Assembly: GCF_014931395.1 (NCBI RefSeq) | Contig: NZ_CP063120.1 | Coordinates: forward strand, 913,501 to 977,500 | DNA length: 64,000 nt | Direction: 5' to 3' | DNA from: Haemophilus parainfluenzae | Lineage (GTDB): Bacteria; Pseudomonadota; Gammaproteobacteria; Enterobacterales; Pasteurellaceae | Shown here: positions 36,886 to 46,022 of the stretch, piece by piece | How the letters are laid out: each line of letters begins with the position of its first letter | Position numbering within the stretch: position 1 is the first letter of the stretch | Position numbers and translations under genes: made by a program | The notes under the pieces: model-generated | What the model was told of the DNA's origin: nothing | The model's input: only the letters and a program-made list of their open reading frames with translations | The model's database searches: none

Positions 36886-36960
36886 CAGGATGAAATCCTT
36901 CTCGATTATCCTTTTTAGTTAATTGTTGAATAAGATATACGACAATTCAAATTCTGTGAG

Positions 36961-36992
36961 GCGATACATTCCAATAAGTGTATCGCTTTTTT
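36961..36992 (+). terminator. Terminator after the PI-PLC gene
   Basis: GCGATACA-(10 bases)-TGTATCGC followed by TTTTTTATTTTT. It separates the phosphatase-MFS-PLC unit from iolA. Confidence 0.85.
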
Positions 36993-37002
36993 ATTTTTAA
37001 AA

Positions 37003-37018
37003 TCAGACATAGATCACA
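37003..37018. promoter_or_regulatory. CRP-like block, copy 2 (iolA promoter)
   Basis: TCAGACATAGATCACA, identical to 33638-33653, about 160 bp before the iolA start. Confidence 0.55.
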
Positions 37019-37021
37019 AAA

Positions 37022-37037
37022 TGAAATAAAAAGTTCA
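37022..37037. promoter_or_regulatory. Candidate IolR operator 2 (iolA promoter)
   Basis: TGAAATAAAAAGTTCA, identical to operator 1. A degenerate second copy, TGAATTGAAAAGTTCG, follows at 37052-37067, 30 bp (about three turns) downstream. Confidence 0.6.
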
Positions 37038-37176
37038 ATTTTAATCAAATATGAATTGAAAAGTTCGATTTATTGCCCTAATCTATGTTAACCCTAGATA
37101 GTGAATATTGTTTTTTATGCAAGTTGTTATTCATTTGTCGCATCTTAATTTCTGAAACTGTATGAAGGAGTTCAAA

Positions 37177-38685
37177 ATGGAAACTGTTTATAACTTTATT
37201 AATGGTAAACAAGTGCCAAGCAGAGGGACAAAAGCGCATCCAATTTATAATCCAGCCACAGGTGAACAAATTCGCCAAGTGATTATGAGTACTCCGGATG
37301 ATGTAAATGAAGCTGTAGAAGTAGCACATAAAGCGTTTGCTGATTGGTCAGCAACCTCTCCGCTACGTCGTGCCCGGATTATGTTTAAATTTAAAGAATT
37401 GCTAGAAAGAGATTGGGATTCATTAGCTCGTTTAATTGTTGAGGAGCATGGTAAAGTTTATTCTGATGCTTGTGGTGAATTGACTCGTGGTTTGGAAGTT
37501 GTTGAATTCTCATGCGGTATTCCTCATTTATTAAAAGGTGAATTTTCAGAGCAAGCAGGACGTGGCATCGATATTCATTCATCTTTGCAACCACTAGGGG
37601 TAACAGTTGGTATTACGCCATTTAACTTCCCTGCAATGGTGCCAATGTGGATGTTCCCAATTGCATTAGCTTGCGGCAATACCTTCATTTTAAAACCAGC
37701 TAAAGCAGATCCTTCCTTATCTATTCGTTTAGCTGAACTGTTAAAAGAAGCAGGTTTACCAGATGGCGTATTTAATGTGGTGCATGGTGATCGTCACGAT
37801 AATGAAATTTTATTGCGAGATCCGCGTGTTCATGCGGTGAGTTTTGTGGGTTCTACACCAGCGGCAGCGCATGTATATAAAGTTGGTTCAGAATTTGGCA
37901 AGCGTGTACAAACTTTTGGTGCAGCGAAAAACCATGCATTAATTATGCCAGACGCAGATATTGAATCTACTGCAAATGCTTTATTAGGTGCCGCATTTGG
38001 TGCGGCGGGAGAACGTTGTATGGCATTGGCATTGGCGGTTACGATTGATGATGAAACTGCAGATAAATTAGTGGCAGCTTTAAAACCAAAAGTAGAAGCA
38101 CTGCGTTATGGTCCAGGTATTCCAAAAGATGGTGAAAAAGAAATGGATTTTGGTCCATTAATTACTCAGCAACATCTCAACAATGTGACAAATTATATTA
38201 CAACTGGTGTGGAAGAAGGTGCAACACTTCTTGTTGATGGTCGAGGTAAAAAGCCAGTTGGTCATGAGAATGGTTTCTTTATCGGGGGTTCCTTGTTCGA
38301 TAATGTCACTTCCGATATGGTGATTTATAAAGAAGAGATTTTTGGACCTGTATTGGGAATTGTCAGAGCAAAAAGCTTTGAAGAGGCTATGAAGTTAATT
38401 AATGAACATCCTTATGGAAATGGTACTGCTATCTTTACCTCTGATGGTGGTGCTGCTCGTGAGTTTGCATATCATGTTCAAGCGGGAATGGTGGGCATTA
38501 ATGTGCCGATTCCTGTACCGATGTCATTCCATTGTTTCGGTGGTTGGAAGCATTCATCTTACAGTACCTTGAACGTTTATGGTCCGGACGGTGTCCGTTT
38601 CTATACGAAGATGAAAACAACGACAACACGTTGGCCAAATAAATATGTAATTGAAAATGCTGCATTTAGTATGCCGACACTGTAA
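37177..38685 (+). CDS. iolA: Methylmalonate-semialdehyde dehydrogenase (CoA-acylating)
   Basis: A 502-residue aldehyde-dehydrogenase-fold enzyme that converts malonate semialdehyde with CoA and NAD to acetyl-CoA and CO2, the last step of the iol pathway. The catalytic cysteine is Cys281 in GERCMALALA; PFNFPAMVPMWMFPIALACGN and the NAD-site FVGSTPAAAHVY are typical of the MMSDH branch. ATG 37177 has AAGGAG six bases upstream and is preferred to ATG 37162. It has its own promoter region with operator 2. Confidence 0.95.
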   Translation: METVYNFINGKQVPSRGTKAHPIYNPATGEQIRQVIMSTPDDVNEAVEVAHKAFADWSATSPLRRARIMFKFKELLERDWDSLARLIVEEHGKVYSDACGELTRGLEVVEFSCGIPHLLKGEFSEQAGRGIDIHSSLQPLGVTVGITPFNFPAMVPMWMFPIALACGNTFILKPAKADPSLSIRLAELLKEAGLPDGVFNVVHGDRHDNEILLRDPRVHAVSFVGSTPAAAHVYKVGSEFGKRVQTFGAAKNHALIMPDADIESTANALLGAAFGAAGERCMALALAVTIDDETADKLVAALKPKVEALRYGPGIPKDGEKEMDFGPLITQQHLNNVTNYITTGVEEGATLLVDGRGKKPVGHENGFFIGGSLFDNVTSDMVIYKEEIFGPVLGIVRAKSFEEAMKLINEHPYGNGTAIFTSDGGAAREFAYHVQAGMVGINVPIPVPMSFHCFGGWKHSSYSTLNVYGPDGVRFYTKMKTTTTRWPNKYVIENAAFSMPTL

Positions 38686-38776
38686 TTAACATAATTTTTT
38701 AAATCATAAAGAGGAGATAATTGCGTTGAGGATGTTATCTCCTCTTGTTCTATGCAATAAATAGTAAGGATATCAT

Positions 38777-39916
38777 ATGAAACAAGTTCGTATTGGTTTG
38801 ATAGGTACTGGATATATCGGTCGTTGCCATGCCATTGCTTATGCTCAGGCGCCAACAGTATTTCCACTTGATGCTGAATTGGTTCTGGAATATTTAGCCG
38901 AGATTACGCCAGAATTAGCCGAGGAAAAGGCAAAAGAATTCGGTTTTAAACGTTTTACAGGGGATTGGAGGGATATTGTGCAAGATCCAAATGTGGATGT
39001 AGTAGATATTTGCACTCCAAACTTTCTCCATAAAGAAATTGCATTAGCGGCTATTGCTAATGGTAAACATGTTTACTCTGAAAAGCCGCTAGCGCTCACA
39101 GCAGAAGATGCAAAATTAATGTATGAAGCGGCAAAGAAAGCAAATGTTAAGACCTTGGTTGGGTTTAATTATATAAAAAATCCAACTACTCAATTAGCCA
39201 GAGAAATTATTGCTAATGGTGAAATTGGAGAAGTAGTACATTTTTATGGTACTCATAATGAAGATTACTTAGCTAACGAAAATACACCATTAGATTGGCA
39301 CTGTGTGAAAGAAAAAGCAGGACTAGGTGCATTGGGGGATTTAGCGGCTCATATTGTACAGATGTCTCAGTACTTATTAGGGCAGGATATTCGGGCTGTT
39401 ATTGGAGACATGCAAACAGTAATTAAAAATCGCCCAAACCCTCATAATGTACAAGAGCGTTTAGCTGTAGAGAATGAAGATCAGGCGACAGCTTTGGTTC
39501 GATTTGATAATGGATGCATGGGAACGATTGAAACGTCTCGAATTGCATGTGGACGAAAAATGGGACTGAGCTATGTGATTACGGGGACAAAAGGCAGTAT
39601 TTCTTATACTCAAGAAAGAATGGCTGAATTAAAGCTTTATTTACATGATGAAGATCCAGCAAGACAAGGATTTAAAACAATCCTTACTGGACCATTGCAT
39701 CCTGATTACAAGAATTTTTGTGTGAGCGCAGGTCATGGTATTGGTTTTAACGATCAGAAAACGGTGGAGATCAGAGATTTAGTAAATGGTTTAGCTTCAC
39801 CTGAAGGTGTTTTATATCCTGATTTTGAAGAAGGATATAAGGTGTCTCGCGTGTTAGATGCAATAGCATTATCGTATCACCAAAAACGTTGGGTAAACGT
39901 GGAAGAAATAGCGTAA
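38777..39916 (+). CDS. Gfo/Idh/MocA dehydrogenase, probably acting on an inositol
   Basis: A 379-residue NAD(P)-dependent oxidoreductase. The Rossmann motif is LIGTGYIGRCHAIAY, the catalytic EKP is in YSEKPLAL, and the Asp/His of the active site are in GALGDLAAH. It is longer than and distinct from the iolG product later in the island, so it may oxidise scyllo-inositol or another inositol isomer (IolX/IolW-like). The substrate is inference. AAGGATATC precedes the start; the gene lies 91 bp after iolA and is probably co-transcribed with it. Confidence 0.82.
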   Translation: MKQVRIGLIGTGYIGRCHAIAYAQAPTVFPLDAELVLEYLAEITPELAEEKAKEFGFKRFTGDWRDIVQDPNVDVVDICTPNFLHKEIALAAIANGKHVYSEKPLALTAEDAKLMYEAAKKANVKTLVGFNYIKNPTTQLAREIIANGEIGEVVHFYGTHNEDYLANENTPLDWHCVKEKAGLGALGDLAAHIVQMSQYLLGQDIRAVIGDMQTVIKNRPNPHNVQERLAVENEDQATALVRFDNGCMGTIETSRIACGRKMGLSYVITGTKGSISYTQERMAELKLYLHDEDPARQGFKTILTGPLHPDYKNFCVSAGHGIGFNDQKTVEIRDLVNGLASPEGVLYPDFEEGYKVSRVLDAIALSYHQKRWVNVEEIA

Positions 39917-40185
39917 TTCGATGAGGGGCATTCAATTATAGTGCCCCTTATTTTTTATTATTAATCGGAAGATTTTGCGAATAGTAAATATTTTCAACTA
40001 AAAAGTAAGATCTACTTCACACTTTCAAAAAATGACAGTTGCAGAAAATCTTCTTTTAATGATATAGATAGTGTTGGATGATTTATTCCAATTTGTGCAT
40101 TGGTGAAATTTATATTCGCATACTGAGAGAGTATAGCTGTATTTCAATCTTTGTTATTCGTTTAACTGATAAAGGGAGTAGCATT

Positions 40186-41124
40186 ATGAAAAAAACATTG
40201 CTTGCGTTACTTTTTGGTGGAGTTTTATTAACGTCTCAAGCTGTTGTCGCTAAAAATGTTGTGATTGGTGCACCAATGGTTGCCTTTTCTGATAAATGGC
40301 AAACTTATCTTCAAGATGCCATTCGTGAGTTTGATAAAGCACATGATGATGTGGAAATTAAACTTGCAGATGCGAATGGTGACCCCGCTCGTTTATTAAA
40401 CGATGCAGAAACATTTATTGATCAAAAAGTTGATGCATTACTAGTGGTTCCAACAGATCCAAATATTGTTAAGGTTATTGGCAAAAAAGCGAAACGAGCC
40501 GGTATCCCTCTCATTATTATCAACCGTAAACCATTAGACGAAGATATGCAGTTCGTTACTAGTTATGTAGGATCGGATGAAATCGAAGGTGGACGTATTC
40601 AAGCTAACTTCATTGTTGATACCTTAAAAGGTAACCCTGCTGAAGCTGCTATCTTGATGGGACCTTTAGGTCAGGATGCTCAAATTAAGCGTACACAAGG
40701 TAATAAGGAAATTTTTGGTCAGCATAAAAATATTAAAATTTTTACGGAACAAGAAGGTAAATGGGATAGAGCTAAAGGCTTAGAAATTGCAGAGAACTTA
40801 CTTGCGGCAAATAAAAATTTAAATGTTGTTGTTAGTAATAATGATGAAATGGCGATTGGTGCGGTATTAGCAGGTAGAAAATTAGGTCTTAAAGATGAAG
40901 ATTTAATTATTGTTGGTCTTGATGCAACACCTGATGCATTAGATTATTTAGGTAAAGGATTAGATGCTACGGTATTCCAATCAGCTGCAGGACAAGGTTC
41001 TGCGGGGGCTGAAATGGCCTACCTTGCTGCAAAAGGTGAAAAAGTTCCGGCTGTGAAATGGGTACCTTTTGAACTCGTTACACCAGATAAAAAAGAGGAA
41101 TATCAAGCAAGATATAAAAAATAG
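40186..41124 (+). CDS. Sugar ABC transporter substrate-binding protein 1 (inositol type)
   Basis: A 312-residue periplasmic binding protein of the ribose/inositol (CUT2) class. Signal peptide residues 1-22 (ending VVA). Ligand and hinge motifs are DANGDPARLL, DALLVVPTDPN, IPLIIINRKP, SNNDEMAIGAV and GLDATPDAL. ATG 40186 follows AAAGGGAG; the ORF upstream of it is not coding-like. A close paralog follows immediately, and the ATPase and permease genes after that. Inositol as ligand is inferred from context and from similarity to IbpA-type proteins. Confidence 0.9.
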   Translation: MKKTLLALLFGGVLLTSQAVVAKNVVIGAPMVAFSDKWQTYLQDAIREFDKAHDDVEIKLADANGDPARLLNDAETFIDQKVDALLVVPTDPNIVKVIGKKAKRAGIPLIIINRKPLDEDMQFVTSYVGSDEIEGGRIQANFIVDTLKGNPAEAAILMGPLGQDAQIKRTQGNKEIFGQHKNIKIFTEQEGKWDRAKGLEIAENLLAANKNLNVVVSNNDEMAIGAVLAGRKLGLKDEDLIIVGLDATPDALDYLGKGLDATVFQSAAGQGSAGAEMAYLAAKGEKVPAVKWVPFELVTPDKKEEYQARYKK

Positions 41125-41202
41125 ATTTTCTCATCTAAATAACGGAAGGGTCATAACCCTTCCGGTTAAAGCTAAAGAGATTTATTAATGGAGGGATGAA
41201 CA

Positions 41203-42135
41203 ATGTTAAAAAAAGTATGCATTTTAGTTATTAGTCTCTTTTTCGCCCCAGTTATTTTAGCCAAGTCGATAGTAGTTGGTGTTTCAATGTATAGCCTTGC
41301 AGATAAATATCCCACGTATTTGCAGGATTCCATGGATAAGTTTGTCACCTCCCAATCTAATCTTAAATTTAAATATGCCGATGCGAATGGCGATCCCGCT
41401 AAGATGTTAAATGATGTGGAAAATTTTATTGATTCAAAGGTCGATGCGTTGATTATTATGCCAACAGATCAAAAGATCGTAAAAGCCATTGGATTAAAAG
41501 CAAGAAAAGCGAAGATTCCTTTAATTGTGGTGACAGTGAAACCGAATGAAGAAGACATGCAATACGTAGCGAGCTACGTTGGTTCTGAAGAAATTAAAAG
41601 TGGTGAAATGCAGGGCAAATTTATTGTTAATTCATTGAATGGTAAACCAGCTAAAGCCATTATTTTACTTGGACCGTTGGGGTTAGAAGCTCAAATTAAA
41701 CGAACAGAAGGTAATAAAAAGATCTTTGCTCAGCATCCTGAAATTAAAGTGGTCGCAGAACAAGAAGCAAAATGGGATAGAGCTAAGGGGATGGAAGTCG
41801 CAGAAAACTTGCTTTCAGCTCACCGAGATACAAATGTAATTCTAAGCAATAATGATGAAATGGCGATAGGGGCTTTATTGGCTGCAAAGAAACTTGGCTT
41901 TAAAGATGAAGACATACTCATTGTAGGAATTGATGCAACACCAGATGCTTTAGCTTATTTAGGTAACGGATTAGATGCTACCGTTTATCAATCTGCATCA
42001 GGACAAGGACGATTGAGTGCAGAAATGGCCTACAAGGCTGCGCTTGGTGAAGAAGTTCCCAAATATAACTGGATTCCTTTTGAATTGGTTACCCCAGAAA
42101 TGAAGGAACAATATATCAACAAATATAAGGAGTAA
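41203..42135 (+). CDS. Sugar ABC transporter substrate-binding protein 2 (paralog)
   Basis: A 310-residue paralog of the preceding gene, collinear along its whole length and by eye about 60 percent identical. Signal peptide residues 1-20 (ending ILA). Shared motifs include DANGDPAKML, VENFIDSKVDALIIMPTDQ, ASYVGSEEI, LGPLGLEAQIKRTEGNKKIFAQH and SNNDEMAIGALLA. In the ligand region, copy 1 has IINRKPLDEDMQ and copy 2 has VVTVKPNEEDMQ, which may give different ligand preference. One ATPase/permease pair serves both. RBS GGAGGGATGAACA. Confidence 0.9.
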   Translation: MLKKVCILVISLFFAPVILAKSIVVGVSMYSLADKYPTYLQDSMDKFVTSQSNLKFKYADANGDPAKMLNDVENFIDSKVDALIIMPTDQKIVKAIGLKARKAKIPLIVVTVKPNEEDMQYVASYVGSEEIKSGEMQGKFIVNSLNGKPAKAIILLGPLGLEAQIKRTEGNKKIFAQHPEIKVVAEQEAKWDRAKGMEVAENLLSAHRDTNVILSNNDEMAIGALLAAKKLGFKDEDILIVGIDATPDALAYLGNGLDATVYQSASGQGRLSAEMAYKAALGEEVPKYNWIPFELVTPEMKEQYINKYKE

Positions 42136-42195
42136 ATTTACCGCACTTTATAACGTTATTTCCGTATTTATTTTTACCGAGTCAAGGAGTTAAAC

Positions 42196-43707
42196 ATGAC
42201 GAATAGTAATAGCTCAAATTCTCCCTATATTTTAGAAATGAGAAATGTATCGAAAACATTTCCTGGGGTTAAGGCATTAGATCAGATCAATCTCCGGGTC
42301 AAGCGTGGAAGTGTTCACGCTCTGATGGGGGAAAATGGAGCTGGTAAATCCACATTGATGAAAATTCTATATGGAATTTATATTCCTGATGAAGGTGGAG
42401 AACTTATTCTAGATGATAAACCTTTTAAACCGGGACGTCCTATTGATGCAATTCGTCGAGGTCTCACTATGGTGCCTCAGGAAATTTCTCCTGCTGCTAA
42501 TTTGACGATTGCGGATAATTTTTATTTAGGTCGGGAAATAACGAAAGGTAAATTTTTCCTTAATCAAAAAGCAATGAATGAGCAAGCTTCCGCTATTTTA
42601 AAAGAACTTGGTGTGCCAATGGATGTGACAGAAAAAATGTCCGATGTATCGGTGGCAAAAGCTCAGTTGGTTGCGATTGCGACAGCCGTTTCTAATGATG
42701 CGAAGGTGATCATTATGGATGAGCCAACAACGGCATTAACTGAAAATGAAGTAGATCAACTTTATCGCATTATTGAGACGGTTAAAGCAAGAGGCATTGC
42801 GATTATCTTCATCTCTCACAAATTAGATGAAGTCTTTAGAGTGTCTGATGAGATCACGGTAATTCGCGATGGTCAATATGTGGATACGAAGCCAACAAAA
42901 GAAGTGACCAAAGAACAACTCATTTCCATGATGGTTGGCCGTGATATGTCAGAAATGTTCCAACGTGAGCGTTTTGAGTTATCTGATGAGATTGTTTTAG
43001 AAATTAAACATTTTACCCGAGAAGGAAAATATCAAGATATTAATTTTGCTGTACGTAAAGGTGAGATCTTTGGTATTGCTGGATTAGTTGGTGCAGGTCG
43101 TTCGGAAATTGTAGAAGGCTTATTTGGTTATAAACCTGCGGATAGTGGTGAGATTTATATTAAAGGCGAAAAAGCGATTATTAATAATCCGCTAGATGCC
43201 ATGAAGCATAAAATTGGCTTTGTAACTGAAGACAGAAAATTGACAGGCTTATTCCTAAATCTGAGCATTACAGACAATATGATTATGCCGGAAATGTCGC
43301 CTTATTTAGAGAATTTCCTTGTATCTGTTGCAAGAGCACAAAAAACGGCAAATGAACAAAAAACAAAACTCAAAATAAAAGCGCCAAATGTGGATGTGAT
43401 TACGAATAATCTGTCTGGAGGTAACCAACAAAAAGTATTGCTTGCTCGTTGGTTATTACTAGAGCCTGAAATTTTGATTTTAGATGAACCAACAAAAGGG
43501 ATTGACGTAGGGGCTAAAGCTGAGCTCTATAAATTGATGGTTGAGTTATCAAAACAAGGTAAAACGATCATTATGATTACGTCAGATATGTTGGAGCTTT
43601 TATCAATGAGTGATCGCGTTATGGTTATGCATGAAGGGCATCAAGTTGGCATCATTCCACATACAGAATTGACTCAAGAGCGAGTACTTGAATTGGCTTC
43701 GGGTTAG
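42196..43707 (+). CDS. Sugar ABC transporter ATP-binding protein (inositol type)
   Basis: A 503-residue double ATPase of the CUT2 class, like RbsA or IatA. Domain 1: Walker A GENGAGKST (residues 45-53), Walker B VIIMDEPTTAL. Domain 2: a degenerate Walker A (GLVGAGRSEI, usual in this class), signature LSGGNQQKV, Walker B ILILDEPTKGIDVG. It energises the permease encoded next. RBS AAGGAG nine bases before the start. An uptake-sequence core lies in the 60-bp gap before it. Confidence 0.93.
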   Translation: MTNSNSSNSPYILEMRNVSKTFPGVKALDQINLRVKRGSVHALMGENGAGKSTLMKILYGIYIPDEGGELILDDKPFKPGRPIDAIRRGLTMVPQEISPAANLTIADNFYLGREITKGKFFLNQKAMNEQASAILKELGVPMDVTEKMSDVSVAKAQLVAIATAVSNDAKVIIMDEPTTALTENEVDQLYRIIETVKARGIAIIFISHKLDEVFRVSDEITVIRDGQYVDTKPTKEVTKEQLISMMVGRDMSEMFQRERFELSDEIVLEIKHFTREGKYQDINFAVRKGEIFGIAGLVGAGRSEIVEGLFGYKPADSGEIYIKGEKAIINNPLDAMKHKIGFVTEDRKLTGLFLNLSITDNMIMPEMSPYLENFLVSVARAQKTANEQKTKLKIKAPNVDVITNNLSGGNQQKVLLARWLLLEPEILILDEPTKGIDVGAKAELYKLMVELSKQGKTIIMITSDMLELLSMSDRVMVMHEGHQVGIIPHTELTQERVLELASG

Positions 43708-43762
43708 TGTCTATTAATTAGAATAGTTTATTTATTAAGATTAAAAAAGTGAGAGGTTTATT

Positions 43763-44716
43763 ATGGAAAACGTGACACTGAAGAAAATGATTAATGCGTA
43801 TGGAATGGTCTTAATTTTAATTCTTCTCTTTTTGGCATTATCTGTTTCAATAGACGGATTTTTTTCAGCTAGAACAGTATGGAGTATTATCGAACAGGTA
43901 TCCATGTTTGGTATTATTGCAATTGGCGTAACCTTCATCATCATTACCACAGGTATTGATCTATCATCAGGCTCTGTGGTGGCGCTTACAGCGGTCGTTT
44001 CTGCTTCAATTGTGACTGGTAACGATAGTGTATCATCTGCGCTACTGGCTTTTGCCGCATCAATTTTAATTGGTGCTTTATTGGGATTATTTAATGGTGG
44101 ATTGACAGCGCTTGGAGGCATTCCGCCGTTTATCTCAACTTTAGGTATGATGATTATTGCACGTGGTGCTGCACAGCTTTATTCTGATGGTCGTCCAATT
44201 GATGCATCTTCAGAAGCATTTACCTGGATTGCTGATGTGAATATTTTTGGACTTCCAGGGCTGGTTTTGTTGTATATTTTAATTGTGATTGCTTCTCATA
44301 TTTTACTTAGCCGTTCAACTTTTGGTCGTCATGTTTATGCAGTAGGTGGAAATCTGAATGCAGCTAAAATTTGTGGTATTAACACAAATAGAACATTAAT
44401 TTGGGTTTATGTTCTAGGTGGAGCATTATCTGGATTAGCAGGCGCTTTACTCGCATCACGAACCTATGCGGGTAACCCATCTTACGGTTTAGCTTGGGAG
44501 CTTGATGCTATCGCGGCAGCCGTTATTGGTGGGGTTTCTTTAAGTGGTGGCTTCGGTACTATTCCAATGTGTGTGATTGGAGCTTTAATTATCGGTACCA
44601 CCAATAAAGGCTTAAATATGTTAGGTGTGGACCCATACTGGCAGCAAATTGTTAAAGGGGCGATTATTGTAATCGCAGTATTACTTGATACTTTAAAACG
44701 TCGTAAAAAAGGGTAA
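43763..44716 (+). CDS. Sugar ABC transporter permease (inositol type)
   Basis: A 317-residue inner-membrane permease of the RbsC/IatP class with eight to ten helices. TTGIDLSSGSVVAL, FNGGLTALGGIPPFISTLGMM and the EAA-like GLAWELDAIAAAVIGGVSLSGG are the class hallmarks. It completes the importer: two binding proteins, one ATPase, one permease. A good terminator follows 26 bases after the stop. Confidence 0.93.
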   Translation: MENVTLKKMINAYGMVLILILLFLALSVSIDGFFSARTVWSIIEQVSMFGIIAIGVTFIIITTGIDLSSGSVVALTAVVSASIVTGNDSVSSALLAFAASILIGALLGLFNGGLTALGGIPPFISTLGMMIIARGAAQLYSDGRPIDASSEAFTWIADVNIFGLPGLVLLYILIVIASHILLSRSTFGRHVYAVGGNLNAAKICGINTNRTLIWVYVLGGALSGLAGALLASRTYAGNPSYGLAWELDAIAAAVIGGVSLSGGFGTIPMCVIGALIIGTTNKGLNMLGVDPYWQQIVKGAIIVIAVLLDTLKRRKKG

Positions 44717-44742
44717 TGGAGACAAATACCCATTGATTTCAG

Positions 44743-44768
44743 AAAAGGCTACCTATGGTAGCCTTTTT
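44743..44768 (+). terminator. Terminator after the ABC importer operon
   Basis: AAAAGGCTACC-TAT-GGTAGCCTTTT, an 11-bp stem with a T run. Confidence 0.92.
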
Positions 44769-44956
44769 ATTTGCATTAAGGTTTAAAGCATAAAAAGAAT
44801 ACATGTATGCGTTTTTATTAAGAAAAGTGCGGTCAAAAAAGAGGGCGTTTTTGAAATGACGTAGTAATTATCTGAAATGCTAGTTGGACTTATTAGAAAC
44901 TAAATTGTTATGATAAATAAGGGAATATTTCTCACCATTTTTTGTTGTTTTAGGAT

Positions 44957-44989
44957 ATAAAAAAGACCTAAATTTCTTTAGGCCTTTTT
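44957..44989 (-). terminator. Terminator of the iolD-iolE-iolG unit
   Basis: On the minus strand AAGGCCTAAA and TTTAGGTCTT pair (one G-U) and are followed by a T run, 20 bases after the iolG stop. The gap from 44717 to 45009 otherwise contains only the importer terminator and one uptake core (near 44826). Confidence 0.82.
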
Positions 44990-45009
44990 CTATATTTATA
45001 TGTTTAGTT

Positions 45010-46020
45010 CTAAGCAATTTCTGCTAATTTGACTGGGCGTCCTTCATCTAATGAACGTTTAGCTGCAAGAGCGATAATTACCGGTTGTAATCCATCATTA
45101 CCATTCACTAAAGTCGGTTTGTCGCTCACTACGGAATCAACGAAACAAGCCATTTCGTCAGCAAAAGATTGCATATAACGTTCTAAGAAGAAATATTTAG
45201 GTTTCTCGGCAATCACACCGGCTTCACAGGAATAAACCGCAGTAGAATCGGTATCATTGCGAGTTTGCACCGCCCCTTTTGAGCCGAATACTTCAGCTCG
45301 TTGATCGTAACCGTAAACTGCTTTTCGGCTATTATCGATCACACCAATAGCACCGTTAGCAAGTTTTAAGGTGATAACAGCGGTGTCGATGTCGCCAGCT
45401 TTACCGATTTCTGGATTGACCAACACACCACCAGCTGCGTACACTTCTACAACCTCACTGCCAGATAAATAACGAATCATGTCGAAGTCGTGAATGGTCA
45501 TATCGAAGAACATTCCACCAGATACTTTTACATATTCAATTGGTGGTGCATCTGGGTCACGAGAGGTTACTCGAATTAAGTGCGGTTCACCAATATCACC
45601 ATTTTCTACGCGAGTTTTAATCGCTTTGAAGTTATGGTCAAAGCGGCGATTAAAGCCAACTTGGAATTTCACGCCAGCTTTTTCTACTTCTGCTAAGACT
45701 TCTTTGATACGATTGACATCTGCATCAACTGGTTTTTCACAGAAAATGTGCTTGCCTGCTCGAGCAGCTTCAATAGAAATTGGCGCATGGGTATTGGTGG
45801 AAGAACAGACTAATACAGCATCAATTTCAGGATCTTGTAGAATTTGTTTGTAATCCTCATAAACATGAGCAATGCCCATGCCTTTCGCCCATTGTTTAAG
45901 TTCATCTGTCACTCTGACGTCAGAAATTGCTTTAATTTCAGCGCCTTTCACATATTTTGTAATACTTTCAGAATGTACGCGACCAATACGACCGGCGCCG
46001 ATAATACCTACTTTAATCAT
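45010..46020 (-). CDS. iolG: myo-Inositol 2-dehydrogenase
   Basis: A 336-residue NAD-dependent enzyme that oxidises myo-inositol to 2-keto-myo-inositol (scyllo-inosose), the first catabolic step. The Rossmann motif is GIIGAGRIGRVHSE, the catalytic lysine is in FCEKPVDAD, and the Asp/His pair is in GGMFFDMTIHDFDM. It follows iolE with a two-base gap, so iolD-iolE-iolG is one leftward operon. Confidence 0.95.
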   Translation of the reverse strand: MIKVGIIGAGRIGRVHSESITKYVKGAEIKAISDVRVTDELKQWAKGMGIAHVYEDYKQILQDPEIDAVLVCSSTNTHAPISIEAARAGKHIFCEKPVDADVNRIKEVLAEVEKAGVKFQVGFNRRFDHNFKAIKTRVENGDIGEPHLIRVTSRDPDAPPIEYVKVSGGMFFDMTIHDFDMIRYLSGSEVVEVYAAGGVLVNPEIGKAGDIDTAVITLKLANGAIGVIDNSRKAVYGYDQRAEVFGSKGAVQTRNDTDSTAVYSCEAGVIAEKPKYFFLERYMQSFADEMACFVDSVVSDKPTLVNGNDGLQPVIIALAAKRSLDEGRPVKLAEIA

Positions 46021-46022
46021 AA

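Noticed and set aside
40103..40117. TGAAATTTATATTCG as an IolR site before the ABC importer
   Set aside because: Arms and spacing do not match the four other sites; too weak to list.
40078..40185. N-terminal extension of binding protein 1
   Set aside because: The 36 extra residues precede a typical signal peptide, and ATG 40186 has a good AAAGGGAG site.
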